From assembly GCF_011045095.1 (NCBI RefSeq), contig NZ_JAALDL010000017.1, forward strand, positions 38,782 to 102,781: DNA of 64,000 nucleotides. The letters run 5' to 3'. The DNA is from Grimontia sedimenti (GTDB lineage: Bacteria; Pseudomonadota; Gammaproteobacteria; Enterobacterales; Vibrionaceae). This document shows positions 8,525-17,564 of the stretch, one piece after another; within the stretch, counting starts at the first letter, position 1; every line of letters begins with the position of its first letter. The notes below the pieces were generated by a model, which was not told the DNA's origin, searched no databases, and was given only the letters and a program-made list of their open reading frames with translations. Made by a program: the position numbers and the translations under genes.

Positions 8525-8789
8525 AGGGTCTGTTGACCTTTGGTGGTTAAATTTTGTTCTAGTCATAAGCGTTTTAGGCGCGGCGAGGTGTGTGCCGCCT
8601 AGTTATTCTAAGCAAATACACCTCAACAAAGCATAAAACGCTTATGGCAGAACCCTTCGGGCAGCGTTTGTGGCGACTTTCTCCTGCGTTATCGGCTTCT
8701 CATGTAGGCCACTACACGTCGAAGCCTCTGCCTTGCATAAAGTCGCCACAAACTGCTGCAAAAATCATCACCAAAGGTCAACAGACCCT
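8525..8789. mobile_element. 265-bp MITE-like element with perfect 21-bp terminal inverted repeats
   Basis: The 21 bases at 8525-8545 are the exact reverse complement of those at 8769-8789. Inside are further inverted repeats: a 12-bp pair ATAAGCGTTTTA/TAAAACGCTTAT (about 8565 and 8635), a GAGGTGT/ACACCTC pair, and a 15-bp pair starting GTTTGTGGCG (about 8668 and 8740). No transposase is encoded. This is the architecture of a non-autonomous miniature element. I see no clear target-site duplication; the short flanks CT and GG do not match. It sits between rarD and recQ. Confidence 0.75.
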
Positions 8790-8962
8790 GGCATCCACAT
8801 CATATATAAAAGTTTTTGCTGCTTTGGCCAGTATATGGACTTCCCTTTTTGAAGCACACCTTTTCTGTTGAGAAAAATTGAACTGACAGTTCGTCGTCGT
8901 TGACCTTTTATCCATGCTCCGCTGCGTTTAGAATGAGCGGCTATTAAATGATGAGAGGCTCT

Positions 8963-10813
8963 ATGACCGTTACCGATTCGGCCGAAATGACACCACCACT
9001 GGCGCACGACGAAACTGTTCTGCAGGAAGTGTTCGGCTATCACAGTTACCGCGACGGTCAGAAAGAAATCATTGATGCCGCAGTTGGCGGGCGTGACTCA
9101 TTGGTGATCATGCCAACAGGCGGTGGCAAGAGCCTCTGTTATCAAATTCCTGCCTTGGTGCGCGATGGCCTCACCGTCGTGATCTCGCCGTTGATCTCCT
9201 TGATGAAAGATCAGGTCGACCAATTGCTGGCGAATGGCGTGCAGGCAGCATGTCTCAACTCTTCGATGAATCCAGACGAGCAATCGGCCACGTGGCAATC
9301 GCTGCGCAATGGCTCGCTCAAGCTGTTGTACGTATCGCCAGAGCGCATTCTGATGCGTGATTTTATCGAGCGCCTGCAGTCGGTAAACCTTGGCCTGATT
9401 GCGGTCGATGAAGCGCACTGTATTAGTCAGTGGGGACACGATTTTCGCCCTGAATACGCGCAACTTGGCAGCCTGAAGCAGCATTTCCTCGATGTGCCTG
9501 TGATGGCGCTGACTGCGACGGCTGATGACACCACGCGACAGGATATCTGCCAGCGTCTGGCCCTCAATGACCCGCATATTTATCTTGGTAGTTTTGACCG
9601 CCCGAATATCCGCTACACCTTGGTGGAAAAGCACAAGCCTCTGGCACAATTGACCCAGTTTCTGGCAACCCAGTCCGGTCAGAGCGGCATTGTTTACTGC
9701 AACAGCCGTAAACGTGTCGAGCAGGTGGCAGAAAAGCTGATTGGCAGTAATATCCGCGCCGCAGCTTATCATGCAGGCATGACGAACGAGCAGCGCGCCT
9801 GGGTGCAGGAAGCGTTTCAGCGAGACGATGTACAGATAGTCGTTGCGACCGTCGCTTTCGGCATGGGCATCAACAAACCCAATGTGCGTTTTGTGGTGCA
9901 CTACGACATCCCGCGCAATATCGAATCCTATTATCAGGAAACCGGCCGTGCCGGGCGTGATGGCCTGCCAGCAGAAGCGGTGATGCTCTATGACCCGTCA
10001 GACATTGGCTGGCTGCACCGCTGCTTGGAAGAAAAGCCGGATGGTCCGCAAAAGCTGGTGGAAAGCCACAAGCTCAATGCCATGGGCGCGTTTGCCGAAG
10101 CGCTGACATGCCGCCGTCTGGTGCTGCTGAATTACTTTGGTGAGTATCGCGAGAAGCCTTGCGGCAACTGCGATATCTGCCTTGACCCGCCGACGCTGTT
10201 TGATGGTACTGAGCAAGCGCAAAAAGCCCTGTCCTGTGTGTACCGCGTAAACCAGAACTTCGGTGTGGGCTACACGGTCGAAGTGCTGCGCGGGATGCAG
10301 AATCAGCGTATCAAGGAATACGGACACGAGAAGCTCAGCACCTATGGTCTGGGGAAAGCGTTCAGCCATGAATACTGGGTCAGCATTTTCCGTCAGCTTA
10401 TCCACCGTGGTTATCTTGTGCAGAACATCGCTAGAAGCTCTGTGCTGCAATTGACCGAAGAGGCGCGCCCGGTGCTTCGTGGGGAAATTTCTCTTGAGCT
10501 TGCAGTACCGAGATTAGGGCTGTCGCCACGTAGCAAAGCTGACAAGCTTGGTAAGCGCAACTACGACAAGAAACTGTTCGCCAAGCTTCGCAAGCTCCGT
10601 AAAGCGATTGCGGATGAAGAAGACATTCCACCATACGTGGTCTTCAACGATGCCACCTTGATTGAGATGGCAGAGATGATCCCAACCTCACAAGGTGAGC
10701 TGCTGGCGGTGAACGGTGTCGGTCAGCGCAAGCTCGAAAAATACGGCAACGTATTCCTCGATGTGATTGAAGACCATATCACCCTTAATGACGACGAGCC
10801 GAGTTATGGATAA
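8963..10813 (+). CDS. recQ: ATP-dependent DNA helicase RecQ
   Basis: This 616-residue protein is a full-length RecQ, the 3'-5' helicase of the RecF recombination pathway that processes stalled forks with RecJ. It has Walker A TGGGKS (residues 52-57), the DEAH box at 149-152 followed by the RecQ-specific aromatic loop [13 protein letters not shown], helicase motifs through ETGRAGRDG, a zinc site with four cysteines (CRR, CGNC, CLD), a winged helix and a C-terminal HRDC domain. ATGs at 8948 and 8951 are in frame, but the one at 8963 has GAGAGG five bases upstream. The next gene overlaps its end by eight bases. Confidence 0.96.
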   Translation: MTVTDSAEMTPPLAHDETVLQEVFGYHSYRDGQKEIIDAAVGGRDSLVIMPTGGGKSLCYQIPALVRDGLTVVISPLISLMKDQVDQLLANGVQAACLNSSMNPDEQSATWQSLRNGSLKLLYVSPERILMRDFIERLQSVNLGLIAVDEAHCISQWGHDFRPEYAQLGSLKQHFLDVPVMALTATADDTTRQDICQRLALNDPHIYLGSFDRPNIRYTLVEKHKPLAQLTQFLATQSGQSGIVYCNSRKRVEQVAEKLIGSNIRAAAYHAGMTNEQRAWVQEAFQRDDVQIVVATVAFGMGINKPNVRFVVHYDIPRNIESYYQETGRAGRDGLPAEAVMLYDPSDIGWLHRCLEEKPDGPQKLVESHKLNAMGAFAEALTCRRLVLLNYFGEYREKPCGNCDICLDPPTLFDGTEQAQKALSCVYRVNQNFGVGYTVEVLRGMQNQRIKEYGHEKLSTYGLGKAFSHEYWVSIFRQLIHRGYLVQNIARSSVLQLTEEARPVLRGEISLELAVPRLGLSPRSKADKLGKRNYDKKLFAKLRKLRKAIADEEDIPPYVVFNDATLIEMAEMIPTSQGELLAVNGVGQRKLEKYGNVFLDVIEDHITLNDDEPSYG

Positions 10814-11114
10814 CCCTACTTTCCGTCTTTCCCACCATGACAGCGAAGCAGGTCGGTTGGTGCTGGCTGCAGATGCGCTGGATTTTGATAACGCCGAGCA
10901 ACATCTGATGGCGTTTTGCCAACTGATTGACGCTAAGGTCACGGAAAAACAAACCGACGCGGATTTACTGAGCTGGCTTATCGACTTTGAAGGCGTGCCA
11001 TTTATGCTGCGTGCCGAACATTACAGCGCCAGTGTTTGGCTGGAAAGGCTGGGCGCAGAGGGTGATGAAGAGCTTACCTTTCTGAATACCTGGCTGTCGA
11101 AACAGCTTGGCTAA
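10806..11114 (+). CDS. DUF3630 family protein
   Basis: A 102-residue acidic protein resembling DUF3630 proteins of vibrios, whose function is unknown. No signal peptide or membrane segment is visible. Its ATG at 10806 lies inside the 3' end of recQ (8-base overlap), so it is probably translated by coupling with recQ. A longer frame from 10767 would overlap the HRDC end of recQ and is less likely. No terminator is obvious before the yhhQ promoter at 11146. Confidence 0.75.
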   Translation: MDNPTFRLSHHDSEAGRLVLAADALDFDNAEQHLMAFCQLIDAKVTEKQTDADLLSWLIDFEGVPFMLRAEHYSASVWLERLGAEGDEELTFLNTWLSKQLG

Positions 11115-11145
11115 GCCGCATTAGAAACCGACTAATTTGAAGCAG

Positions 11146-11173
11146 TTGGCATTCGCTGGAATTGATGTATAAT
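11146..11173 (+). promoter_or_regulatory. Sigma-70 promoter of yhhQ
   Basis: TTGGCA (11146-11151) and a perfect TATAAT (11168-11173) are separated by 16 bases. Transcription would start near 11180 and include a 6-bp hairpin (CCAGAT and ATCTGG, about 11193-11210) and the preQ1 aptamer. Confidence 0.75.
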
Positions 11174-11221
11174 TCGCCACCTTCTTAGGAGCCAGATCAC
11201 AGAATCTGGTGAGTTGGTAAT

Positions 11222-11252
11222 TTGGGTTCCCTCACCCCCAATGACAAAAAGG
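11222..11252 (+). promoter_or_regulatory. PreQ1-I riboswitch controlling yhhQ translation
   Basis: Just before the start codon, TTGGG (11222-11226) pairs with CCCAA (11237-11241) around a loop containing TTCCCTCAC, followed by the A-rich tail ATGACAAAAAGG. This is the compact preQ1 class I layout: one stem, a C-rich loop, and a tail that folds back as a pseudoknot (loop CCT with tail AGG). The tail AAAAAGG is also the ribosome-binding site, six bases before the ATG, so preQ1 binding should hide it and lower translation. PreQ1 riboswitches are known before COG1738 (YhhQ) genes. Confidence 0.85.
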
Positions 11253-11258
11253 TTCACA

Positions 11259-11924
11259 ATGAGCACTTTTACGCCCGCGCAACAGCGCAAAGCCCTCTCT
11301 TTCCTGGTGGTTTTCCACCTGGTTATCATTGCATCCAGTAACTACCTGGTTCAGCTGCCATTTACCGTTTTCGGGTTTCACACCACTTGGGGTGCGTTTA
11401 CTTTCCCGTTCATTTTTCTGGCAACCGATCTAACCGTTCGCATCTTTGGTGCGGGCCTTGCGCGCCGGATCATTTTCGCGGTCATGGTACCGTCGTTACT
11501 GATCTCCTATGTGCTGTCGGTCCTTTTCTACCAAGGCGAATATCAAGGGCTGGGTCATCTGACTGAGTTTAATCTGTTCGTTGCGCGTATCGCTGCAGCA
11601 AGCTTTATGGCTTATCTGCTGGGACAAATCCTCGATATCCATGTTTTCAACCGTCTGCGCCAAACCAAGCAATGGTGGGTAGCACCAAGTTGTTCAACGC
11701 TGTTTGGCAATGCGATTGATACCCTGGCGTTCTTTGCGATTGCTTTCTACAACAGTCCGGATGCCTTTATGGCGGAGAACTGGGTGGAAATCGCGCTAGT
11801 CGATTACGCATTTAAACTGGTGATTAGTCTTGGCTTGTTCGTTCCTATGTACGGTGTGCTGCTGAACTATATTGTCAGCCGTATTACCCGTGTGAACGAA
11901 GCGGTTGAAACCAAACTGGTTTAA
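11259..11924 (+). CDS. yhhQ: Queuosine precursor transporter YhhQ (COG1738)
   Basis: A 221-residue inner-membrane protein, the same length as E. coli YhhQ, with about six hydrophobic helices and the family segment ATDLTVRIFG near residue 65. YhhQ imports 7-cyano-7-deazaguanine (preQ0) and preQ1 for queuosine synthesis in tRNA. The ATG at 11259 is chosen over the upstream one at 11214 because the riboswitch and ribosome site lie between them. The promoter, preQ1 riboswitch and terminator make it a self-contained unit regulated by its own substrate. Confidence 0.93.
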   Translation: MSTFTPAQQRKALSFLVVFHLVIIASSNYLVQLPFTVFGFHTTWGAFTFPFIFLATDLTVRIFGAGLARRIIFAVMVPSLLISYVLSVLFYQGEYQGLGHLTEFNLFVARIAAASFMAYLLGQILDIHVFNRLRQTKQWWVAPSCSTLFGNAIDTLAFFAIAFYNSPDAFMAENWVEIALVDYAFKLVISLGLFVPMYGVLLNYIVSRITRVNEAVETKLV

Positions 11925-11959
11925 CAGCGAAATCAACGCAGAATATTGAGGGAAAGAGA

Positions 11960-11985
11960 GCCGGTCGAAAGACCGGCTTTTTTTA
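11960..11985 (+). terminator. Terminator of yhhQ
   Basis: An 8-bp stem AGCCGGTC/GACCGGCT with a GAAA tetraloop (11960-11979) followed by seven T. Confidence 0.9.
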
Positions 11986-12053
11986 TGTCTTAACTTCAAG
12001 CGCTATAATCGAAACACGAGCGTCTTGGCGCTAATCATTTCAAGGACTATCCC

Positions 12054-12494
12054 ATGATCATTCGAGAAGGCACGCTGGCGGAAGCTGTGAACGTGCTCAG
12101 CCAGATTGATGAATTTGCCCATCAGGAATCCCTCGAGTCACTAAAAAAACGTATCGGTGACAAGCCTTCATTGGTATTGGTTGCTGATATTGACGGAGAG
12201 CTTTGCGGTGTCAAAGTTGGCTATCAGTTAGATGATGAATGTTTTTACAGTTGGCTGGGTGGCGTGACCAAAACTGGTCGCCGCCGCGGTATTGCACAGG
12301 CGCTGTTACATGCGCAGGAACGTTGGGTGGCAAAACATGGCTATACCAGTCTCAGAGTGAAGTCCCGGAACTGCTTTGCAGGCATGCTGTGTTTGCTGCT
12401 TAACAACCACTACCAGATTGAACATCTGGAGAAGAAAGAGGCATTGGGGCAATATCGCCTTCATTTTGTGAAGAAAATCACACCTGTGGCATGA
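12054..12494 (+). CDS. GNAT family N-acetyltransferase
   Basis: A 146-residue single-domain GNAT protein. The acetyl-CoA-binding motif TGRRRGIAQALL is at about residues 76-87, following the strand SWLGGVT. The substrate is unknown. The start has an AAGGAC ribosome site. It stands alone between the yhhQ terminator and the ryhB promoter, whose -35 lies 26 bases after its stop. Confidence 0.85.
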   Translation: MIIREGTLAEAVNVLSQIDEFAHQESLESLKKRIGDKPSLVLVADIDGELCGVKVGYQLDDECFYSWLGGVTKTGRRRGIAQALLHAQERWVAKHGYTSLRVKSRNCFAGMLCLLLNNHYQIEHLEKKEALGQYRLHFVKKITPVA

Positions 12495-12519
12495 AGGTAA
12501 AAAACAACAAAAATACTGC

Positions 12520-12549
12520 TTGCTAAATGGTAATGAGAATGATTATTAT
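12520..12549 (+). promoter_or_regulatory. Fur-regulated promoter of ryhB
   Basis: TTGCTA (12520-12525) and TATTAT (12544-12549) are separated by 18 bases. The 19 bases at 12529-12547 match about 15 positions of the Fur consensus GATAATGATAATCATTATC and overlap the -10, as expected for iron repression of the RNA that follows. Confidence 0.8.
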
Positions 12550-12555
12550 TTGTCT

Positions 12556-12700
12556 TGTTCGAGGGCAAGTGGGAAACTTACTTTCGGACACACGACATTG
12601 CTCACATTGCTTCCAGTATATGTTTTTTGCATGAAACTGCTTACGTTGTGCAGTTGACCCTGATGCAGGCGACGCTTTTGCTCAAAAGCGTCGCTTTTTT
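12556..12700 (+). ncRNA. ryhB: RyhB iron-stress small RNA
   Basis: The segment 12591-12619 is identical over 29 bases to the conserved pairing core of E. coli RyhB, the Hfq-dependent RNA that represses mRNAs of iron-using proteins such as SodB and Sdh when iron is low. A Fur box overlaps its promoter, and a strong terminator (11-bp stem 12669-12679 with 12684-12694, then six T) ends it. The length of about 145 bases is between the E. coli (90) and V. cholerae (over 200) forms. The 5' end is estimated from the -10. Confidence 0.93.
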
Positions 12701-12721
12701 CTTTTTTATCCTAGCTAAACC

Positions 12722-13372
12722 CTACGCCAGTTCAACCAGCTTACTGACCAGCTTAGCGATCCCCGCATTTGCCTGACTGACAGAGGTTGCCAGCATGTAT
12801 GCCGGTGTTGAGAGTAGGCGACGGCTTTGATCCAGCACGAAGTCATCCACTGGGCAATCAATGTGTTCACCGCCCATGGCGTTGAAAGCCGCTGCGGTCT
12901 GCGGATCGTTACCGATAGTCCCTTTCGCACCGGGGCCATACACTTTCGGGATCAAGACGGGAGAGATACAGACATAGCCCGCCGGTTTTTCTGCGATGGC
13001 GAATGCCTTACACACGCGCAGCACTTCTTTCTCGATCTCCATTTCTTCGTCGCTGGTGGCAAAGGTGCTCAGGTTCTTAGCAACGCCAAATCCGCCGGGT
13101 AGCAACAGGGCATCAAACTCATTCACATTAAGTTCGCTGAGTGGCGTTACTTCACCGCGGGCAATGCGCGCCGCCTCTACCAGAACATTGCGTGTTTCAC
13201 CGGATTCCTCACCCGCGGCGTGATTAATCACATGGTGTTGATCAACATCCGGCGCGAAGCAATGCCAGGAAGCCCCCGCCTGTTCAATGGCCAACAGGGA
13301 TAAAACAGATTCATGGATCTCTGCGCCGTCGTAAACCCCACAACCAGCCAGAATGACTGCCACTTTCTTCAT
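12722..13372 (-). CDS. elbB: ElbB, DJ-1/PfpI-type glyoxalase
   Basis: A 216-residue protein matching ElbB (enhancing lycopene biosynthesis protein 2), a class I glutamine-amidotransferase-like fold with glyoxalase activity reported in E. coli. Residues visible include the N-terminal AVILAGCGVYDGAEIHE segment, the LLLPGGFG motif near residue 90 and the nucleophile-elbow Cys in GYVCISP. The ATG at 13372 has GAGGA upstream and matches the family start; the longer frame from 13417 does not. It converges with ryhB; the ryhB terminator separates them. Confidence 0.92.
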   Translation of the reverse strand: MKKVAVILAGCGVYDGAEIHESVLSLLAIEQAGASWHCFAPDVDQHHVINHAAGEESGETRNVLVEAARIARGEVTPLSELNVNEFDALLLPGGFGVAKNLSTFATSDEEMEIEKEVLRVCKAFAIAEKPAGYVCISPVLIPKVYGPGAKGTIGNDPQTAAAFNAMGGEHIDCPVDDFVLDQSRRLLSTPAYMLATSVSQANAGIAKLVSKLVELA

Positions 13373-13486
13373 AAATGCGTCCTCATTATAAATTCGGGAC
13401 AGGCAATCAACACTCATTCCTAGCCTGTCAGCTCATCAATGCTAGGCTAGTTTATGAGCAAACTGGTAGGGATTTGAATCTAACCG

Positions 13487-13799
13487 GATCACATCCTTAC
13501 AGATCGATAAAAGAAAATTTTTCTGGATAACTCGATCATGCCACTAATTTCTTTTTCCACAGTCGATGATCGGCGATCGATCCTGATCACGATCAATGAC
13601 TTAAGGTTAAGTGTCTAAAAATTATAAGGTAAATTTCTTTCCCTTATGGCATTCCGAATTTGATCTACAGACCTGAAAATAAATACCAACAAACTTATCC
13701 ACAGCGATTTTTAGTGAATGAGCTGTGTATAAGGCTTATGCACAGGGTGGGGAAGGTCGGCTAAGTAGAGAAGAATAATGTTGTAAATCCAAAGCGATC
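13487..13799. other. OriC-like cluster of DnaA boxes and GATC sites upstream of polA
   Basis: This 313-base AT-rich stretch has a perfect DnaA box TTATCCACA (13695-13703), TTATACACA on the minus strand (13724-13732), TTATGCACA (13736-13744), and two one-mismatch boxes (TTATCCAGA on the minus strand at 13522-13530, TTTTCCACA at 13553-13561). Ten GATC Dam sites are present, five of them within 13568-13594. This density resembles E. coli oriC, but the usual neighbours mnmG and mioC are absent. It may be a DnaA-titrating or reactivating locus, a control region for polA, or a true origin. Confidence 0.5.
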
Positions 13800-13901
13800 A
13801 CCTTGGCATTCCTGAGCCGAAGAGCGAAATCTCGGGTTAACAGACTCCGGAACTCGTGGCATCCTTACCCATCAATCATTTTCCGGTTAGCTTATAACGT
13901 T

Positions 13902-16697
13902 ATGGCGACGACTTCTGATAACCCGTTGATCCTGGTCGACGGCTCTTCTTATCTCTACCGCGCGTACCACGCTTCTCCAAACCTGACCAATGCCAATGGC
14001 GAGCCAACAGGTGCCGTTTATGGCGTGGTGAACATGCTGCGCAGCTTGGTGAAACAGTATCCGCAATCTCATGTGGCGGTGATTTTCGACGCCAAAGGCA
14101 AGACCTTCCGTGACGACATGTATGCGGAATACAAAGCGCACCGTCCGCCAATGCCGGATGATCTGCGCAGCCAAATTGCTCCGCTGCATCAAATCATTGA
14201 AGCCATGGGTTTCCCGATGCTGGTGATTGAAGGCGTTGAAGCGGATGACGTTATCGGCACACTGGCTGTGCAAGGTTCTAAGGCAGGCATGCCAATCCTT
14301 ATCAGCACCGGTGATAAAGACATGGCGCAGTTGGTGGATGAAAACGTCACCCTGATCAACACCATGACCAACGTGATCATGACGCCACAAGGCGTTCATG
14401 ACAAATACGGTTTTGGCCCAGAGCACATCATCGATTACCTCGCGTTGATGGGCGATAAAGTCGATAACATTCCGGGCGTACCGGGTGTGGGTGAGAAAAC
14501 CGCCACGGCGTTGATCGCCGGTATCGGTGGTCTGGATGCGCTGTATGACAACCTTGATAAGATTGTAGACCTTAGCTTCCGTGGCTCAAAAACCATGGCG
14601 AAGAAGCTAGAAGATAACAAAGAGAATGCTTACCTCTCTTATCAGCTTGCGACTATTAAGCTTGATTGTGAGCTGCCGTTTAAGCCGGAAGAACTGATTA
14701 ACCGCGCGGCAGATAACGACAAGTTGGTTGAGCTTTTCACAGAACTGAACTTCAAGCGCTGGCTGGCAGAAGCCCAAAGTGGCAGTGCAGGTGTTGATGC
14801 CGTCGCAGAGCGCGCAGCTTCTGGCGCTTCATCAGCGAAATCGTCTGCCAAAGCAGAAGCGACATTCGAAGCCGCTGCGATTGATCGCAGCCAATACGAA
14901 ACCATCCTGACACAAGAAGACTTCCAGCGCTGGATGGAGAAGCTGAAGAAAACCAATGTCGTGGCTTTCGATACCGAAACCGACAGCCTGGACTACATGG
15001 AAGCCAACCTGGTAGGCATTTCCTTCGCCGTTGCTGAAGGTGAAGCGGCTTACCTGCCGCTGACTCATGATTATCTGGATGCGCCGAAACAGCTCGACAG
15101 AGACTGGGTGCTGGCAGAAATGAAAGCCTGGCTCGAAGATGCCGGTGCGCTGAAAGTTGGCCAGAACCTGAAATACGATGCGAGCGTGCTGGCACGTTAC
15201 GATATCGCGATGCGCGGTATTGCTTACGACACCATGTTGGAATCTTACGTGTTCAACAGCGTGGCAGGTAAGCATGACATGGATAGCCTGGCACTTCGCT
15301 ACCTGCAGCACAAGTGCATCAGCTTTGAAGAGATTGCCGGTAAGGGCAAGAAGCAGCTGACGTTCAATCAGATTGAAATGGATCAGGCGGCTCCTTACGC
15401 AGCAGAAGATGCTGATGTCACCCTGCGTTTACACAATGCCCTGATGGCGCAGCTCGACAATGACGAGAAACTGAAAGTTATTTTCGAACAGTATGAAATG
15501 CCGTTGGTGCCAGTACTGTCGCGTATTGAGCGCCATGGTGTGTTGATCAGTGCGGAAATGCTGGCGAAGCAATCTCAGGAAATTGCGACTCGCTTGGACG
15601 AGCTCGAAAAGGAAACTTATGAGATTGCCGGTGAAGAATTTAACCTGAGTTCACCCAAGCAGCTTCAGGCGATCCTGTTCGAGAAAATGGGTCTTCCTGT
15701 GTTGAAGAAGACGCCATCAGGTACCCCTTCTACTAACGAAGAAGTGCTTCAGGAGCTGGCGCTGGATTACCCGCTGCCAAAACGCATTCTGGAATACCGT
15801 GGACTGGCAAAGCTGAAATCCACCTACACCGATAAACTGCCGAAGATGGTGAAACCAGCTACTGGCCGTGTGCACACTTCTTATCATCAGGCAGTAACGG
15901 CAACGGGTCGCTTGTCATCAACCGATCCGAACCTTCAGAACATTCCTATCCGCAATGAAGAAGGCCGTCGTATCCGTCAGGCGTTTATCGCACCGGCAGG
16001 TAAGACCATTCTGGCAGTCGACTACTCGCAAATCGAACTTCGTATCATGGCGCACCTGTCTGGTGATGAAGCGCTGATTGATGCTTTCCGACACGGCAAA
16101 GACATCCATGCGGCAACGGCTGCGGAAGTGATGGGGATTGATATCAGTGATGTGACCTCAGAAATGCGTCGTCGTGCTAAAGCCATTAACTTTGGCCTTA
16201 TCTATGGCATGAGTGCGTTTGGCTTGGCAAAACAGCTCGGCATTCCACGTGGTGAAGCGCAGCAATACATGGAACGCTACTTCGAGCGCTACCCTGGTGT
16301 GCGCCAGTACATGGAAACCACCCGACTGCAGGCTGCGGAGCAGGGCTATGTAGAAACTATCTTTGGCCGCCGTCTTCACCTGCCGGAAATCAAATCCAGT
16401 AATGCCATGCGTCGCAAAGGGGCAGAGCGCGCTGCAATCAATGCTCCTATGCAGGGAACGGCAGCAGATATCATCAAACGCGCGATGATTTTGGTGGATG
16501 CCTGGATTCAAACCCAACCTGAGGGTCGTGTGGCGCTCATCATGCAGGTTCACGATGAATTGGTGCTGGAAGTAGATACCGAACACCTTTCTGACATTGA
16601 GCAACAGGTTTGTAAGTTAATGGAATCTGCTGCGCTGCTGGAAGTTCCGCTGGTCGCTGAGTCTGGTTGCGGCGAAAACTGGGATCAGGCGCATTAA
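13902..16697 (+). CDS. polA: DNA polymerase I
   Basis: The 931-residue protein matches E. coli PolA throughout: a 5' flap nuclease domain (residues 1-300, with [16 protein letters not shown]), a 3'-5' exonuclease domain with FDTETDSLD near 365, and the polymerase domain with DYSQIELR (motif A), [14 protein letters not shown] (motif B) and QVHDELV (motif C). It fills gaps and removes RNA primers in repair and lagging-strand synthesis. The ATG at 13902 begins the family sequence [18 protein letters not shown] a few residues later; the frame extends upstream to 13803 without homology. Spot 42 follows downstream, as in E. coli. Confidence 0.97.
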   Translation: MATTSDNPLILVDGSSYLYRAYHASPNLTNANGEPTGAVYGVVNMLRSLVKQYPQSHVAVIFDAKGKTFRDDMYAEYKAHRPPMPDDLRSQIAPLHQIIEAMGFPMLVIEGVEADDVIGTLAVQGSKAGMPILISTGDKDMAQLVDENVTLINTMTNVIMTPQGVHDKYGFGPEHIIDYLALMGDKVDNIPGVPGVGEKTATALIAGIGGLDALYDNLDKIVDLSFRGSKTMAKKLEDNKENAYLSYQLATIKLDCELPFKPEELINRAADNDKLVELFTELNFKRWLAEAQSGSAGVDAVAERAASGASSAKSSAKAEATFEAAAIDRSQYETILTQEDFQRWMEKLKKTNVVAFDTETDSLDYMEANLVGISFAVAEGEAAYLPLTHDYLDAPKQLDRDWVLAEMKAWLEDAGALKVGQNLKYDASVLARYDIAMRGIAYDTMLESYVFNSVAGKHDMDSLALRYLQHKCISFEEIAGKGKKQLTFNQIEMDQAAPYAAEDADVTLRLHNALMAQLDNDEKLKVIFEQYEMPLVPVLSRIERHGVLISAEMLAKQSQEIATRLDELEKETYEIAGEEFNLSSPKQLQAILFEKMGLPVLKKTPSGTPSTNEEVLQELALDYPLPKRILEYRGLAKLKSTYTDKLPKMVKPATGRVHTSYHQAVTATGRLSSTDPNLQNIPIRNEEGRRIRQAFIAPAGKTILAVDYSQIELRIMAHLSGDEALIDAFRHGKDIHAATAAEVMGIDISDVTSEMRRRAKAINFGLIYGMSAFGLAKQLGIPRGEAQQYMERYFERYPGVRQYMETTRLQAAEQGYVETIFGRRLHLPEIKSSNAMRRKGAERAAINAPMQGTAADIIKRAMILVDAWIQTQPEGRVALIMQVHDELVLEVDTEHLSDIEQQVCKLMESAALLEVPLVAESGCGENWDQAH

Positions 16698-16754
16698 ATC
16701 AGGCGGTTGATTCCGACCTGACTCGCACAAATACTTAAAATTTAACGCGAAAAA

Positions 16755-16777
16755 AGCCCGCTACTGCGGGCTTTTTT
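16755..16777 (+). terminator. Terminator of polA
   Basis: A 7-bp stem AGCCCGC/GCGGGCT with a four-base loop (16755-16772) and six T. Confidence 0.9.
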
Positions 16778-16888
16778 ATTTCTGAAATGAAACAATATGA
16801 ATACATCAGGTGTTGATTTTTATAATTTGATGAAAAAAAACTACGTAAAGGGTTTTCTTAATCGGCCATTTGATATACAGTAAGAGGC

Positions 16889-16996
16889 GTAGGGTACAGA
16901 GGTAAGATGTTCTATCTTTCAGACCTTTTGTTTCACGTTATTGGATTTAGCTGATTCAGCAGCCCCGGTTGACAAATGTCAGCCGGGGCATTTTTT
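16889..16996 (+). ncRNA. spf: Spot 42 small RNA
   Basis: The first about 60 bases, from GTAGGGTACAGAGG at 16889, are nearly identical to E. coli Spot 42, and the RNA ends in a GCCCCGG-type terminator hairpin with six T (16991-16996). Spot 42 is an Hfq-dependent RNA that tunes central and secondary metabolism and is normally repressed by CRP-cAMP. A TATACA -10 lies at 16874-16879, ten bases before the start. Position after polA is conserved in enterics and vibrios. Confidence 0.96.
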
Positions 16997-17152
16997 ATTG
17001 TACTTTTCCTATCCAACACCTCTTCTGGATATCTCTCTTTAATTACTTTAAATACATTGTCTTAGCTGAATTTCTATTGATGTATTTGTATTTTGTTACT
17101 GTTTATTAGAGTAAATACTTTAATTTGAGGGCGTTGGCGTTATAATGACCAC

Positions 17153-17256
17153 TGCTTCTTGTTCTTGATGTGTCAGAGCTGTCTGCAATCCAACTTACGA
17201 CAGGCAACTCACACGTTATTTCTGACCGAATTGAGCGATCGATTCGGTCTTTTTTT
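17153..17256 (+). ncRNA. Candidate small RNA downstream of Spot 42
   Basis: A perfect TATAAT (17141-17146) is followed about 100 bases later by a textbook terminator: an 8-bp stem GACCGAAT/ATTCGGTC (17224-17231 with 17242-17249) and seven T. The region between has no start codon with a ribosome site or coding pattern. The -35 is weak (CTTTAA at 17118). I do not recognise the RNA. The spf-engB gap is known to hold additional sRNAs in some vibrios. Confidence 0.5.
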
Positions 17257-17493
17257 ATCCAATCAAATCTGTAACTCACTTCCAGAATGAAAACGATCGT
17301 TATTTATACGATTCTCATGATATTTCATGAAAAAAATAAGTTTGGCAAATAAAAATAAAGCGATTAACAATCAAAGTGTTGGAATTTTTAACAGAACAGG
17401 TGCCTGATCTTTGAGGCAAATATGACAGGTGTTTAGGCGGGTCTAACTTGCGGGGTTGGGGAAAATCACTGACACTAGCTTTATAACGACTAA

Positions 17494-17550
17494 AAAAAAC
17501 CTCCTATTTCTCTCCCGTTACCCCACCTACATGGTGGGGTCTTTATTTTC
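17494..17550 (+). ncRNA. Candidate small RNA with CU-rich anti-Shine-Dalgarno stretch
   Basis: A second terminator-like hairpin, ACCCCACC/GGTGGGGT (17520-17527 with 17533-17540) with tail CTTTATTTTC, points along the plus strand and so cannot end the minus-strand engB. A TATAAC -10 is at 17482-17487, without a good -35. The short RNA would expose a single-stranded CU-rich run (17500-17516) complementary to ribosome-binding sites, as in Hfq-dependent regulators. The region 17260-17480 shows nothing else I can name. Confidence 0.4.
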
Positions 17551-17564
17551 AGCGTCCTGACAGA

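Noticed and set aside
8590-8871. 93-codon open frame across the repeat element before recQ
   Set aside because: It runs through the inverted repeats and out of the element, has no ribosome site and no protein-like pattern; the DNA is explained by the palindromic structure.
13487-13799. Calling this the chromosomal replication origin outright
   Set aside because: The usual origin neighbours mnmG, mioC and rpmH/dnaA are absent and no strand-composition data are available; kept as oriC-like only.
14752-15311. Long minus-strand frames inside polA
   Set aside because: Both are antisense shadows of conserved PolA domains and have low-complexity compositions typical of such shadows.
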